Of a DNA stretch of 43,218 bases, positions 15,619 to 24,087 are shown piece by piece. The notes under the pieces are model-generated. The model saw only the letters and a program-made list of their open reading frames with translations. It searched no databases and was not told the DNA's origin. How positions within the stretch are numbered: the first letter of the stretch is position 1; each line of letters starts with the position of its first letter. A program made the position numbers and the translations under genes. Source of the stretch: an uncultured Eggerthellaceae bacterium (GTDB lineage: Bacteria; Actinomycetota; Coriobacteriia; Coriobacteriales; Eggerthellaceae); assembly GCA_904420215.1 (NCBI GenBank), contig CAJFUR010000090.1, positions 1 to 43,218 on the forward strand, written 5' to 3'.

Positions 15619-17193
15619 TTACGCCGTCGGGACGTCCTTGCCGCGGGCGTCCTTCCCCACGGTCTTCTTGAGCACGAAGAGCGTGGCTATCACGAGCACG
15701 AGGCCAATGAGCAGGCAAATGGGTGCGTTGCGCACGAATCCGGCAACGACGAAGCACACGAACGAGATGGCTCCCACGGTGATGACGTAGGGCAGCTGCG
15801 TGGACACGTGCTGCACGTGGTTGCAGTTCGCGCCCGCCGACGCCATGATGGTGGTGTCGGAAATGGGCGAGCAGTGGTCGCCCGCCACGGCGCCCGCCAG
15901 GCAGGCGGAAATGCCAATGGTGAGCAGTTCCGGGTCATGCGCGAAAATGGGCAGCACGATGGGGATGAGGATGCCGAACGTGCCCCAGCTGGTGCCCGTG
16001 GCGAACGCGAGGCCCCAACCCACCAGGAAGATGATGGCCGGCAGCATGCTGTACAGGCCGGCAGACGCGCCCTCCATGCATCCCGCCACGAACACGTCGG
16101 CGCCCAGGGCGCTCGTCATGCCCTTGAGCGTGAGGGCGAACGTGAGGATGAGGATGGCGGGCACCATGGAATTGAAGCCCGAAACGGTGCACTGCATGGC
16201 GTCGTGGAACTTCACGACGCGGCGGAGCAGCAGGTACACGAGCGAAATGACCAGCGCGATGAGCGAACCCCACGGAAGCGCCACGAACGCGTCGGTGTTG
16301 CCGAACGCCAGCACGAGGTTCATGTAGCCTTCTGCTTCGGGATCCCAGAAGCCGCCCACGTACATCATGCCGCCGATGCAGAACGCGATGAGGATGACGA
16401 TGGGGATGAGCATGTCGAACAGGTTGGCGCGCGTGTTCTCCACCGGCTCGTCGTTGCCGAGCGACCCCAGCTCGCCGTTGCGGATGGCCTCGAGTTCGGC
16501 CTTCGCCATGGGGCCGTAGTCGAAGCCCATCACGACGATGACGACGACGAACACGAGCGTGAGAAGCGAGTAGAAGTTGAACGGAATGGCGCTCACGAAC
16601 AGCTGGATGCCATCGACGTCGAGGTCGGCGGCCACGCCGGAAACGGCTGCCGCCCACGAGGACACGGGCGCGATCATGCACACAGGTGCGGCCGTGGCGT
16701 CGATGAGGTAGGAGAGCTTCGCGCGGGAGACTTTCTGCTCGTCGGTCACGGGGCGCATGACCGAGCCTACCGTCAGGCAGTTGAAGTAGTCGTCCACGAA
16801 GATGAGCACGCCGAGCACGAACGTTGCCAGTTGCGCGCCAATGCGGCTTTTTGCGTGCTTCGCCGCCCAGCGGCCGAAAGCGGCCGACGCGCCCGTGGTG
16901 TTCACCAGCGCGACGAAGATGCCGAGTATCACCAGGAAGATGAAGATGCCGGCATTGTCGGCAACCGCAGGCACCAGGCCGGTGGCGAAGGCGTCCTCCT
17001 CGGTGCCGCCGGCGGGAACGAACGTCCCGCTGATGATGGCATCCACGGTGCCCACCGGGTCGAACCCGGTCAAGAGCAGCGCACCTACCAGAATGCCGAT
17101 GAAAAGCGAGCTGTAGGTTTCCTTCGTGATGAGCGCAAGCACGATTGCGACAAGCGCAGGGACGAGCGCCCAGAAGGTGTTGACGAACTCCAT
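15619..17193 (-). CDS. NhaC-family Na+/H+ antiporter-like transporter, probably for lysine
   Basis: The product (524 residues) has about a dozen membrane helices. Typical NhaC-family stretches include SSLFIGILVGALLLTGFDPV, VLGVLIFVDDYFNCLTVGSV and AGDHCSPISDTTIMASAGAN. The start is the ATG at 17193 (minus strand) behind GGAGGAAAG. The leader carries a lysine riboswitch (17262-17430) and a TATAAT box. NhaC-type genes under lysine riboswitches are known and are interpreted as lysine transporters, so lysine uptake (Na+- or H+-coupled) is more likely than pure Na+ export. A terminator lies downstream. Confidence 0.85.
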   Translation of the reverse strand: MEFVNTFWALVPALVAIVLALITKETYSSLFIGILVGALLLTGFDPVGTVDAIISGTFVPAGGTEEDAFATGLVPAVADNAGIFIFLVILGIFVALVNTTGASAAFGRWAAKHAKSRIGAQLATFVLGVLIFVDDYFNCLTVGSVMRPVTDEQKVSRAKLSYLIDATAAPVCMIAPVSSWAAAVSGVAADLDVDGIQLFVSAIPFNFYSLLTLVFVVVIVVMGFDYGPMAKAELEAIRNGELGSLGNDEPVENTRANLFDMLIPIVILIAFCIGGMMYVGGFWDPEAEGYMNLVLAFGNTDAFVALPWGSLIALVISLVYLLLRRVVKFHDAMQCTVSGFNSMVPAILILTFALTLKGMTSALGADVFVAGCMEGASAGLYSMLPAIIFLVGWGLAFATGTSWGTFGILIPIVLPIFAHDPELLTIGISACLAGAVAGDHCSPISDTTIMASAGANCNHVQHVSTQLPYVITVGAISFVCFVVAGFVRNAPICLLIGLVLVIATLFVLKKTVGKDARGKDVPTA

Positions 17194-17261
17194 CTTTCCT
17201 CCTCCGTGAACCCGAGCCGTTGCGCCATGGGCTCAGCAGGAAAAGATGGCGATCCCCGCTC

Positions 17262-17430
17262 AGACCATGACAGCTCTCCGCCTAGCGGCAGTGCCCAGGA
17301 TGTTCTCCTGAACCCCAGATTGCGCGAAGGCGGGAACCTGCGTGCATCTTCGGCGGCCTCCCCTTTCGCCCCCGCGCTTCCCGACGCTCGATGGGGGCTA
17401 CTCTTGAATGCCGCGCCTCTGCCATGATTG
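17262..17430 (-). promoter_or_regulatory. Lysine riboswitch (L box)
   Basis: On the minus strand the leader shows the conserved order of the lysine aptamer: a closing stem ATGGCAG/CTGTCAT, AGAGGCGC followed by CAAGAGTAG, then GAAAGGGGAGGCCGCCGAAG, and finally CACTGCCGCTAGGCGGAGAG before the closing strand. This matches the B. subtilis lysC leader in order and sequence (AGAGGUGC, CAAGAGUA, GAAAGGGGAGC, GCCGAAG, GGAGGGCUAUC). Downstream (17194-17261) there is no strong terminator with a T-run. CTTTTCCT (about 17238-17245) can pair with the AGGAAAG of the ribosome site, which suggests translational control. Confidence 0.85.
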
Positions 17431-17442
17431 ACTAGCCAACGT

Positions 17443-17448
17443 ATTATA
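17443..17448 (-). promoter_or_regulatory. -10 box for the transporter transcript
   Basis: TATAAT on the minus strand lies just upstream of the riboswitch. No good -35 box is visible at the expected distance. Confidence 0.55.
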
Positions 17449-17600
17449 AGGCGATGCGGGGCAATGGCGAGCGGAAAAAGGGCGAGAATGCGGAAAAGCG
17501 GGCGCAAACACGGGCAAGGGGGCGAACTGTCGCGCTGGATTCGCCCCGCGTGGGCGGTCGGCGTCCCCGCGCTCCTGCGGCGACCGCCGGCCTCCGCGCT

Positions 17601-18524
17601 CTAAAGCCAGCCCTTCTTCCGGAAGAAGGCCAGCATGCCGGCCGCGATGGCCAGGGCCACGCCAATGACCACGTAGTAAGAACCCGCCCAGTCAAGCCCC
17701 GGCATGTTCGCGAAATTCATGCCGAACCAGCTGGTCAGAAGCGTGAGTGGGGCGAACAGCGTGGTGATGACGGTGAACCACTGAATGGTGTCGTTCTGCC
17801 GGATGTCGATGCTCGTTTGGTACAGCTCGCGCAACTGCAGGCTGTATTCCTTGAGCGTTTGCGAGCGCTTGAGCAGGCGTTCCGCCTGATGCGCCAGCAG
17901 CGAGAACAGCCGGCTCTCCTCGTGGGTGAGCAGCTTGCTTTCGTTTTCGGCGAGCACCGATGCCATGTCGGCAAGCTGCTGGTAGTACGTGTCGATGCGC
18001 AGCAGCATGCGGCGAAACGAGAGCATGCGGCGGTTGCTGACTTCCTCGCAGCGGTCCAGCATGGCCTCCTCTTCGTCTTCCATGCGGTCTTCGAGGTCGG
18101 CCAGATACTCCAGGTCGTCCTTGGTCAATTGTTTCATGAATTCGAACAGGCAGTGCGCCGTGGTCATCTGCTTCATCACGCCGGAGGCGGCCACCACGCC
18201 CAACAGCCGCTCGCAAATAGTTCCCCCGTCGATGAATACGAGGTGCAGCTTGTCGAAGTAGAAGGCGAAGCAAGTGGGGTCATCCAAAGGGTCGCGCCTG
18301 CTCGGTATGGCAAACGACCCGATGATGCAGCGGGGGAAGACGTCGATGTACGTGCTCTCGACCGTGGACAGGGCCTCGAGCGCGCTCCGCGTTTCTTCGG
18401 TGCCCAGCGCAAGGTCGGTGAACTCCTGGGCGGTGAGCGCCTCCGCAACCGGAACGTCCGGCTCGGTTGGCTGCGCAATGGGCACGCGCCGCATGCGCGT
18501 CGTCAGTTCGTACTTCGTGGCCAT
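17601..18524 (-). CDS. corA: CorA-family magnesium/divalent cation transporter
   Basis: The product (307 residues) starts at the ATG at 18524 (minus strand) behind AAAGGAA. It has the CorA plan: a long cytoplasmic helical domain (EYLADLEDRMEDEEEAMLDR; RMLLRIDTYYQQLADMASVL), then two C-terminal membrane helices. The signature GMN sits between them (LTSWFGMNFANMPG), and the protein ends in a basic tail (FFRKKGWL). CorA pentamers pass Mg2+ or other divalent cations. It is a single-gene unit between the transporter leader and an intergenic repeat tract. Confidence 0.9.
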   Translation of the reverse strand: MATKYELTTRMRRVPIAQPTEPDVPVAEALTAQEFTDLALGTEETRSALEALSTVESTYIDVFPRCIIGSFAIPSRRDPLDDPTCFAFYFDKLHLVFIDGGTICERLLGVVAASGVMKQMTTAHCLFEFMKQLTKDDLEYLADLEDRMEDEEEAMLDRCEEVSNRRMLSFRRMLLRIDTYYQQLADMASVLAENESKLLTHEESRLFSLLAHQAERLLKRSQTLKEYSLQLRELYQTSIDIRQNDTIQWFTVITTLFAPLTLLTSWFGMNFANMPGLDWAGSYYVVIGVALAIAAGMLAFFRKKGWL

Positions 18525-18792
18525 GGGGTTCCTTTCGGTGGTGCGCCCGCACTCCTTCCCGATTATAGGGCGCGCCGCTTCTTCTCCCTTTTCGTCCCGC
18601 TGACCGTTCGGAAACGCGCCCGAAACAAACGGGGTGGGGCCGCTTTGCTATACTGGCGCCTTACTTTTGCGACCGACTGCGCCCTGCCCGCGTGGCTTCC
18701 GACGGTTCCGCGTTCGGTGCGCCTCCAGCCGTTTCGCATCGGGCGGCGCGGGCGGCAAGGCTCAAGCGGCCGAACCCGAGCGGCAAGGGCCG

Positions 18793-18904
18793 AGCGGCGG
18801 GTTTCGGCTGCGGTTGCGCTGCCCCAGCGGCGAGGCGCAGCCGTGACGCGCCGCTCGAACGGCGAGGTGCGGCCATGCCGCGCCGCCCTAGCGGCAAGGC
18901 GCGG
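18793..18904. repeat. Degenerate 32-nt tandem repeat upstream of nfnA
   Basis: Units start AGCGGCGAGGCGCAGCCGTG (18826-18857) and AACGGCGAGGTGCGGCCATG (18858-18889), each 32 nt long. A related 33-nt unit precedes them (18793-18825) and a partial one follows (18890-18904). The array ends 27 bp before the nfnA start codon. The remainder of the gap (18525-18931) shows no gene. Confidence 0.6.
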
Positions 18905-18931
18905 TTTTCAAGACGACGAAAAGGACGAGGC

Positions 18932-19837
18932 ATGTATCCCATCGAACACGTTGAGGCGTTGAACGCCGAGGTGACCCGCATGCGTGTGCGGGCGCCCGAG
19001 ATCGCGCGGAAGATAAAGCCCGGCCAGTTCATCATGCTGCGCATCGACGAGACGGGCGAGCGCATTCCGCTCACCATGAACGACTGCGACCCGGAGGCGG
19101 GCACGGTCACCATCGTCTTCCAGGCAGTGGGCGCCACCACCATGCGCCTTGCGCGGATGAAGGCGGGCGATGCGCTTCTGGACTTCGCCGGCCCGCTGGG
19201 CAACCCCACCGAGCTTGAGGGCGCGCGGCGCGCGTGCGTGGTCGGCGGCGGATTGGGTACGGCCATTGCATATCCGCAGGCCAAGTGGCTGCACGAACAC
19301 GGCTGCGAGGTGGACGTGATCACGGGCTTCCGCACGAAGGACCTGATTATCCTTGAAGACGAGATCAGGCAGTGCTCCGCGCGCCAGATCATCATGACCG
19401 ACGACGGCTCCAACGGCAACAAGGGCGTGGTGACCGCCCCTTTGCAGCAGCGCATCGAGGAAGGCGCGGACTACGACTTGGTGTTGGCCGTGGGGCCCGT
19501 GGTTATGATGAAGTTCGTGGCGGCCACCACGAAGCCTCACGGCATCAGGACGCTCGTGAGCATGAACCCGCTCATGATAGACGGCACGGGCATGTGCGGC
19601 GGCTGCCGCGTGAAGGTGGGCGACGCGTACCTGCACGCCTGCGTGGACGGGCCGGACTTCGACGGGCATTTGGTTGACTTCGACGACGCCATGCGTCGCG
19701 GCGTCATGTACCGCTCGTTCGAAAGCGCTGCCCGCGAGGTCGCGGCCGGGCGCGTGGCAAGCGAGGGGCGCGATTGCGGCGTGGCTGCGGCAGGTGTGCC
19801 CGCGGCGCTGGCCGCTGGCGAGCGGAAGGGGGCCTAG
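18932..19837 (+). CDS. nfnA: Ferredoxin-NADP+ reductase / NfnA-SudB subunit
   Basis: The product (301 residues) starts at ATG 18932 behind AAAAGGACGAGG; the long open frame upstream is a composition artefact. The FAD-binding N-terminal part has KPGQFIMLRIDETGERIPLT, the NAD(P)-binding part has ACVVGGGLGTAIAYPQAKWL, and the C-terminal [2Fe-2S] site is GTGMCGGCRVKVGDAYLHAC followed by DGPDFDGH. This is the small subunit of NADH-dependent reduced ferredoxin:NADP+ oxidoreductase, also called sulfide dehydrogenase subunit B. It pairs with the gene 1 bp downstream. The complex is cytoplasmic and bifurcates electrons between NADH, ferredoxin and NADPH. Confidence 0.92.
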   Translation: MYPIEHVEALNAEVTRMRVRAPEIARKIKPGQFIMLRIDETGERIPLTMNDCDPEAGTVTIVFQAVGATTMRLARMKAGDALLDFAGPLGNPTELEGARRACVVGGGLGTAIAYPQAKWLHEHGCEVDVITGFRTKDLIILEDEIRQCSARQIIMTDDGSNGNKGVVTAPLQQRIEEGADYDLVLAVGPVVMMKFVAATTKPHGIRTLVSMNPLMIDGTGMCGGCRVKVGDAYLHACVDGPDFDGHLVDFDDAMRRGVMYRSFESAAREVAAGRVASEGRDCGVAAAGVPAALAAGERKGA

Positions 19838-19838
19838 C

Positions 19839-21395
19839 ATGGCGCGCACGCAATACGAGGTCAACAGGCAGAAAGAAAAGACGCCCATGCCGGAGCTGGA
19901 CCCCGTCGAGCGCGCGAAGACGTTCGACGAGGTGGCGCTGGGCTATTCCGCAGAGGAAGCCGTGGCCGAGGCGCGGCGGTGCATCCAGTGCCCCAACGCG
20001 CCGTGCGTTCAGGGCTGCCCGGTGGGGGTGCCCATTCCGAAGTTCGTGGCGCAGGTGGCCGAAGGCGACTTCGCGCGAGCCTACGCCTTGGTGAAAAGCG
20101 CGAACGCCCTGCCGGCCATCTGCGGGCGCGTGTGCCCGCAGGAAACGCAGTGCGAAGGCATGTGCACGCGGGGCAAGAGCGGCGAGCCGGTGGGCATTGG
20201 GCGGCTGGAGCGCTTCGTGTCGGACTGGGCCTTCGAGCACCCCGAAGAGGCGGCCGAGGTACTGCGGCTTTCCCGTGCCGAGCTGGGTTTGGACGACGGT
20301 GGCGATGCGGAGGCGGACAGCGCGGATGTGGCTGCCGCGGGTGCGGGCGGGGGCGCTGCGGGTGCCGCCGCCGCTGACACCGCCCGCGACGCCGGCGCGC
20401 CTGCCGGGGCCTCCCTTGCCGACAAGCGCGTGGCGGTGGTGGGTTCCGGCCCCGCGTCGCTCACCTGCGCGGGCGAGCTGGCGAAGCGCGGCTGCGGCGT
20501 GACCGTGTTCGAGGCGCTGCACAAGGTGGGCGGCGTGCTCACCTACGGCATTCCCGAGTTCCGCCTGCCGAAGGACCTGGTGGCGCGCGAGGTGGCTAAG
20601 CTGGGTGAAAGCGGCGTGGAATTCCAGACGAACGCGCTGGTGGGCAAGCTGTACGACATAGACGAACTCATGGAGGAGCGCGGCTTCGACGCCGTGTTCG
20701 TGGGCACGGGCGCCGGCCTGCCGGGGTATTTGGGTATTGAGGGCGAGGGCCTGAACGGCGTCATGGTGGCAAGCGAGCTTCTGACGCGCGTGAACCTCAT
20801 GAAGGCGTATCTGTTCCCCGAGTACGAGACGCCGGTGTACGCCGGCAAGCACTGCGTGGTGGTGGGCGGCGGCAACGTGGCCATGGACGCCGCGCGCACG
20901 GCGCGCCGCTTGGGGGCCGAGGTCACGGTGGTGTACCGCCGTGGGCGCGAGGAAATGCCCGCCCGCGCCGAGGAAATCCACCATGCCGAGCAGGAGGGCA
21001 TCGAATTCAAGCTGCTCACGAACCCGGTGCGCATTCTGGGCGACGAGAACGGCTGGGTGAGCGGCGTGGAGTGCGTGCGCATGGAGCTGGGCGAGCCCGA
21101 CGCCAGCGGGCGCCGGCGCCCTGTGGCGGTTGCGGGCAGCGAGTTCGTCATCGACGTGGACATGCTGGTGGTGGCCGTGGGGTCGAAGACGAACCCGCTC
21201 ATCGCGCAGACCACGCCGGGGCTTGAAGTGACGCCACGCAACCTCATCGTGGCCGACGAGCGCACCTGCGCCACGTCGAAGCCGGGCGTGTTCGCCGGCG
21301 GGGACGCGGTCATCGGCGCCGCCACGGTCATTCTTGCCATGGGCGCCGGCAAACGCGCCGCTGCCGGCATCGCCGCATACTTGGCCGGAGAGTAG
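19839..21395 (+). CDS. nfnB: NfnB / glutamate synthase small-chain-like flavoprotein
   Basis: The product (518 residues) starts at ATG 19839, one base after the nfnA stop. The N-terminus binds [4Fe-4S] clusters (CIQCPNAPCVQGCPVGVPIP; CGRVCPQETQCEGMC). The FAD-binding site is VAVVGSGPASLTCAGELAKR and the NADPH-binding site is VVVGGGNVAMDAARTARRLG; the end is the GGDAVIGAATVILAMGAGKR motif. GltD-like subunits of this form pair with NfnA. It is longer than usual because an Ala/Gly-rich linker of about 40 residues lies between the cluster domain and the FAD domain (around ADVAAAGAGGGAAGAAAADT). The adjacency to nfnA favours NfnB over GltD. Confidence 0.9.
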   Translation: MARTQYEVNRQKEKTPMPELDPVERAKTFDEVALGYSAEEAVAEARRCIQCPNAPCVQGCPVGVPIPKFVAQVAEGDFARAYALVKSANALPAICGRVCPQETQCEGMCTRGKSGEPVGIGRLERFVSDWAFEHPEEAAEVLRLSRAELGLDDGGDAEADSADVAAAGAGGGAAGAAAADTARDAGAPAGASLADKRVAVVGSGPASLTCAGELAKRGCGVTVFEALHKVGGVLTYGIPEFRLPKDLVAREVAKLGESGVEFQTNALVGKLYDIDELMEERGFDAVFVGTGAGLPGYLGIEGEGLNGVMVASELLTRVNLMKAYLFPEYETPVYAGKHCVVVGGGNVAMDAARTARRLGAEVTVVYRRGREEMPARAEEIHHAEQEGIEFKLLTNPVRILGDENGWVSGVECVRMELGEPDASGRRRPVAVAGSEFVIDVDMLVVAVGSKTNPLIAQTTPGLEVTPRNLIVADERTCATSKPGVFAGGDAVIGAATVILAMGAGKRAAAGIAAYLAGE

Positions 21396-21607
21396 CGGCG
21401 GGCGCCCGGGCCTGTTGGCGAGCCTGGGCACCCAAGGTGCGCGTGCGCGGGGCCGCCTTCGCCTAGGCCCGCGATGTGTCCGCACCCGTTCGCTCCCGCT
21501 TACACATATACGCGAGGGTCCACTTCGCTTCCATTTGCGGCATAAAAGCCAGGCAAGAGAGGCGTGTCTTTGTGTCTCTCTGCCGTTCATTGTCCTTATA
21601 TTCCGTA

Positions 21608-21679
21608 TAACTCGAAAAAATGCTATTACTGACACTTTTTCCAACAAAAAAATGCCAAATTTGGCATTTTTTCGAGTTA
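21608..21679. promoter_or_regulatory. Nested inverted repeats upstream of the DUF4143 ATPase gene
   Basis: TAACTCGAAAAAATGC (21608-21623) and GCATTTTTTCGAGTTA (21664-21679) are a perfect 16-bp inverted repeat. Inside the right half lies a 26-bp palindrome with 13-nt arms, AAAAAATGCCAAA (21647-21659) and TTTGGCATTTTTT (21660-21672). The right arm can therefore pair with either partner. The AT-rich block sits about 60 bp before the start codon. It could be an operator, a bidirectional terminator for nfnB, or both. Confidence 0.6.
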
Positions 21680-21737
21680 AAATACCTGTGAAGTACATGC
21701 GGGAAAACGGAGAAGCGGGAAGGAAGGCGCAAGGGCG

Positions 21738-23096
21738 ATGCGGCGTAAGCTCGAACGCAACGTGACGGAGTGGCTCGATTCGGGCACGCACGAGCCTCTT
21801 CTCGTCAAGGGCGCGCGCCGTGTGGGCAAAACCCACCTCGTGACGGACTACCTGCGTGGGGTCGTTGGCGAGGAAAGGCACGTGTACCTCGATTTCCAAA
21901 CCGATCTCGCCCAAATCGAGCGCATCTTCGAGGGGCGAACCGACATCGACCGCATCGTGTCGGACCTCTCCGCCTACCTTGGCAAGCCCATTTTCCCCGA
22001 ATCGTCCATTCTCGTGTTCGACGAGGTGCAGCTGTGTGAGAAGGCGTTGAATTCGCTGCGGTTTTTCGCAAAGTCGCCCTACCGCGTCATCGCGACGGGC
22101 AGCCTGCTGGGCGTGGCGCTCAAAAGGAACGAGCCGGTCAACAAGGCGGGTTTGGAGGTGTCGGAGCGCAGGCTCCCGTTTCCGAGCGACGTGATCCATG
22201 TGACGATGCATCCCCTCGATTTCGAGGAATTCCTTTGGGCGCTCGGCCGGGAGCCGCTTGCGCAGGACATCCGCCGATACTATGCCGATCCCCGGCCATT
22301 TCCCCTGCACGACGAGGCGTTGTCGCTTTACCGCCAGTACCTCGTGGTTGGCGGCATGCCCAAGGCCGTCTGCCGGTTCGCCGAGGGGCAGGGCATGCAC
22401 CGCGTTCGTCAGGCGCAGGCCGAAATAGACGATACGTATGTGTCGGACATGCCGTCGGGCGTCGCCGCGCTTGCGAGCGCCGTTTGGAACAGCGTGCCGC
22501 AGCAGCTTGCGCGCGAGTCGTCTCGGAAATTCAAGTACGGCGACGTCGTTCGCGGAGGACGCGCCGAGCGTTTCGCGGCGCCGCTCGATTGGCTGGAGGC
22601 GTCGGGAATCGTCAGTCTCAACCGTCAAACGAACGGCAAGCGGGCCCCGCTCGTCGCACGCGACGGCGGTTCCTTCTTCAAGCTGTACATGGCCGACACG
22701 GGGCTTATGTACTACAAGTTCGGCCTTTCCCCCGATGCCGTGCTGTCGGCGGAGCTGTATGCGAACCTCTCGGATGCATTCCGCGGGGCGCTTGCGGAGA
22801 ATTATGCGATGCAGGCGCTGGTGGCGAATGGGGTCAAGACGTTCTATTGGACGCCGGGCGATGCCTCGGGCGAAGTCGAGTTCGTGACGACGACTCCCGA
22901 GGGGGCCGTGCTTCCCATCGAGGTGAAGTCGGGCACCAACGTGCGTTCGCTCAGTCTGCGGAGGTATGCCAAGGAGTCGCATGCGCCCTTGGCCATCCGC
23001 GTTTCGGCGCGGCAATTCGGCAGGGAGGGCACGCTGAAAAGCGTGCCGCTGTACGCGATGTTCTGCATAGGGGCGCAACCGGCGGAATTGGCGTAA
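21738..23096 (+). CDS. AAA+ ATPase with DUF4143 domain
   Basis: The product (452 residues) starts at ATG 21738 with a purine-rich stretch (GGAAGGAAGGCGCAAGGGCG) upstream. It has a Walker A site (VKGARRVGKTHLV), Walker B (SSILVFDEVQL) and the ATGSLLG sensor motif. The C-terminal DUF4143 domain includes MADTGLMYYKFGL, FRGALAENYAMQALVANG and a nuclease-like core (GEVEFVTTTPEGAVLPIEVK). Proteins of this family are widespread, often horizontally spread, and have no settled function. The gene stands alone between an unusual palindromic block and two terminators, which fits autonomous mobility. Confidence 0.9.
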   Translation: MRRKLERNVTEWLDSGTHEPLLVKGARRVGKTHLVTDYLRGVVGEERHVYLDFQTDLAQIERIFEGRTDIDRIVSDLSAYLGKPIFPESSILVFDEVQLCEKALNSLRFFAKSPYRVIATGSLLGVALKRNEPVNKAGLEVSERRLPFPSDVIHVTMHPLDFEEFLWALGREPLAQDIRRYYADPRPFPLHDEALSLYRQYLVVGGMPKAVCRFAEGQGMHRVRQAQAEIDDTYVSDMPSGVAALASAVWNSVPQQLARESSRKFKYGDVVRGGRAERFAAPLDWLEASGIVSLNRQTNGKRAPLVARDGGSFFKLYMADTGLMYYKFGLSPDAVLSAELYANLSDAFRGALAENYAMQALVANGVKTFYWTPGDASGEVEFVTTTPEGAVLPIEVKSGTNVRSLSLRRYAKESHAPLAIRVSARQFGREGTLKSVPLYAMFCIGAQPAELA

Positions 23097-23200
23097 ATCG
23101 CGTGATTCTGCAGGCCAAAGGAGTGCGAACGGGGAGCATCGGCAGTGCGGCCGGCATAGCCGATGTAAGCTGCGTGACCCGCTGGTGCGCGCTTGGCGAC

Positions 23201-23279
23201 GCCCTCCGCCTTTAGCTTCTTCCCGTGCGCCAGCTAAGCGGAGGGCGCCGCGTGCGGGGAGGGCGCGCTGCGCCTTTTT
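23201..23279 (+). terminator. Two successive hairpins ending the ATPase transcript
   Basis: GCCCTCCGC (23201-23209) pairs with GCGGAGGGC (23238-23246), with an inner TTAGCT/AGCTAA pair. Then GGCGC-GCT-GCGCC (23262-23274) is followed by TTTTT (23275-23279), a proper Rho-independent terminator. Confidence 0.8.
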
Positions 23280-23358
23280 GCCACCGCGCCCCTTCCCGTG
23301 CGCCCTTCTCGCTGTCGGTCGCCCTTCGGCGGAATTGCCGGCATTCGCTTGCATTTAG

Positions 23359-23403
23359 ATGTTGACAACATATATGCAGCGGGTTTATATATGTTATCAA
23401 CAT
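23359..23403 (+). promoter_or_regulatory. PadR promoter with paired operators
   Basis: ATGTTGACAACATATAT (23359-23375) and ATATATGTTATCAACAT (23387-23403) are inverted repeats with one mismatch. Each contains a 13-bp palindrome of the ATGT-N5-ACAT type recognised by PadR proteins. TTGACA (23362-23367), a 17-bp spacer and TTATAT (23385-23390) lie within them. Autorepression by the downstream PadR protein is the simplest reading. Confidence 0.8.
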
Positions 23404-23455
23404 GCAAGTGCGGCGCGCTTTGCGGCGGCGGGCGCGCGGGGAAGGGGAGATGCCT

Positions 23456-23866
23456 ATGCCCAGAGGCGAGTGCGAAGGCGGCGGCGCCATGCGGCAACCC
23501 TGTTGCCGGCGGCGCGGCGGCGGTGGCGGCGCGCTCGTTGAGCCGGCGGCGCTTGCGGCGCTGCTCTCGGCGGGCGGCTACGGCTACGACCTGCGGCGCA
23601 CCATCCTCGACCGCACCGATGGCGAGGTGGACGTGGATGTGGGCGGCCTGTACCGGTCGCTGCGGCGCCTGGAGGAGGAAGGGGCGGTGGTTTCGCGCTG
23701 GAGCGAGGACGAAACCGGCCCGCGCCGCCGGGAATACCAGGTGACCGAACAGGGCATCGAACTGGCCGAACAATGGCTGGACGCCCTGCGGCAACGCCAG
23801 CACCTCGACGAGTTGCTGGTGGGGCTTTTGGAAGGCGGGCTTGCCGGAGCGGGGCGGCGGGCGTAG
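23456..23866 (+). CDS. PadR-family regulator with Cys-rich N-terminal extension
   Basis: The product (136 residues) is placed at ATG 23456, six bases after AAGGGGAG; ATG 23450 directly abuts that site. The winged-helix core is PadR-like (ALVEPAALAALLSAGGYGYD; GGLYRSLRRLEEEGAVVSRW; GPRRREYQVTEQGIELAEQW). Ahead of it is a short extension with three cysteines and many Gly and Arg residues (MPRGECEGGGAMRQPCCRRR), which could bind a metal or cluster. The promoter carries paired PadR-type operators. A NifX-like gene follows 221 bp downstream in the same direction, so it may be the target. Confidence 0.85.
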   Translation: MPRGECEGGGAMRQPCCRRRGGGGGALVEPAALAALLSAGGYGYDLRRTILDRTDGEVDVDVGGLYRSLRRLEEEGAVVSRWSEDETGPRRREYQVTEQGIELAEQWLDALRQRQHLDELLVGLLEGGLAGAGRRA

Positions 23867-24023
23867 CGGACAGCCGGCGGCGCGGCGCCGTGCGGATGCG
23901 GGCGCGGCAGGGTGCTTGTGGCTGGCGGACGCGACGCGCATGGCGCCTGTGGCGCTGGCGCGCGGGCACGGCGGCAACTGGTGGGCGCCGGCCGCCACCA
24001 GCCGTCGATGCAAGAGGCAACAT

Positions 24024-24073
24024 CAGGAAACGCAAAGGTTTCCTGTGGGACGAGTTGGGGTGCGCAGCCCCAA
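24024..24073 (+). promoter_or_regulatory. Two small leader hairpins before the NifX-like gene
   Basis: CAGGAAAC/GTTTCCTG (24024-24031, 24038-24045) and TTGGGG/CCCCAA (24055-24060, 24068-24073) lie immediately upstream of the AAAGAGGGAG ribosome site. They may shape access to it. The rest of 23867-24087 shows nothing recognisable. Confidence 0.35.
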
Positions 24074-24087
24074 GGAAAGAGGGAGAC

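Noticed and set aside
15190-17427. Plus-strand open frame of 745 codons opposite the NhaC-family gene
   Set aside because: The minus strand encodes a clear membrane transporter with a riboswitch; the plus frame is charged low-complexity sequence.
18692-18931. In-frame upstream extension of nfnA
   Set aside because: It reads through the 32-nt tandem array, is Arg/Ala/Gly-rich, and the homologous N-terminus MYPIEHVEALN starts at 18932 with a ribosome site.
19704-23354. Minus-strand open frame of 1216 codons opposite nfnA, nfnB and the ATPase
   Set aside because: It lies antisense to three well-supported genes, has no ribosome site and a His/Arg/Ala-rich composition typical of the antisense frame of GC-rich genes.
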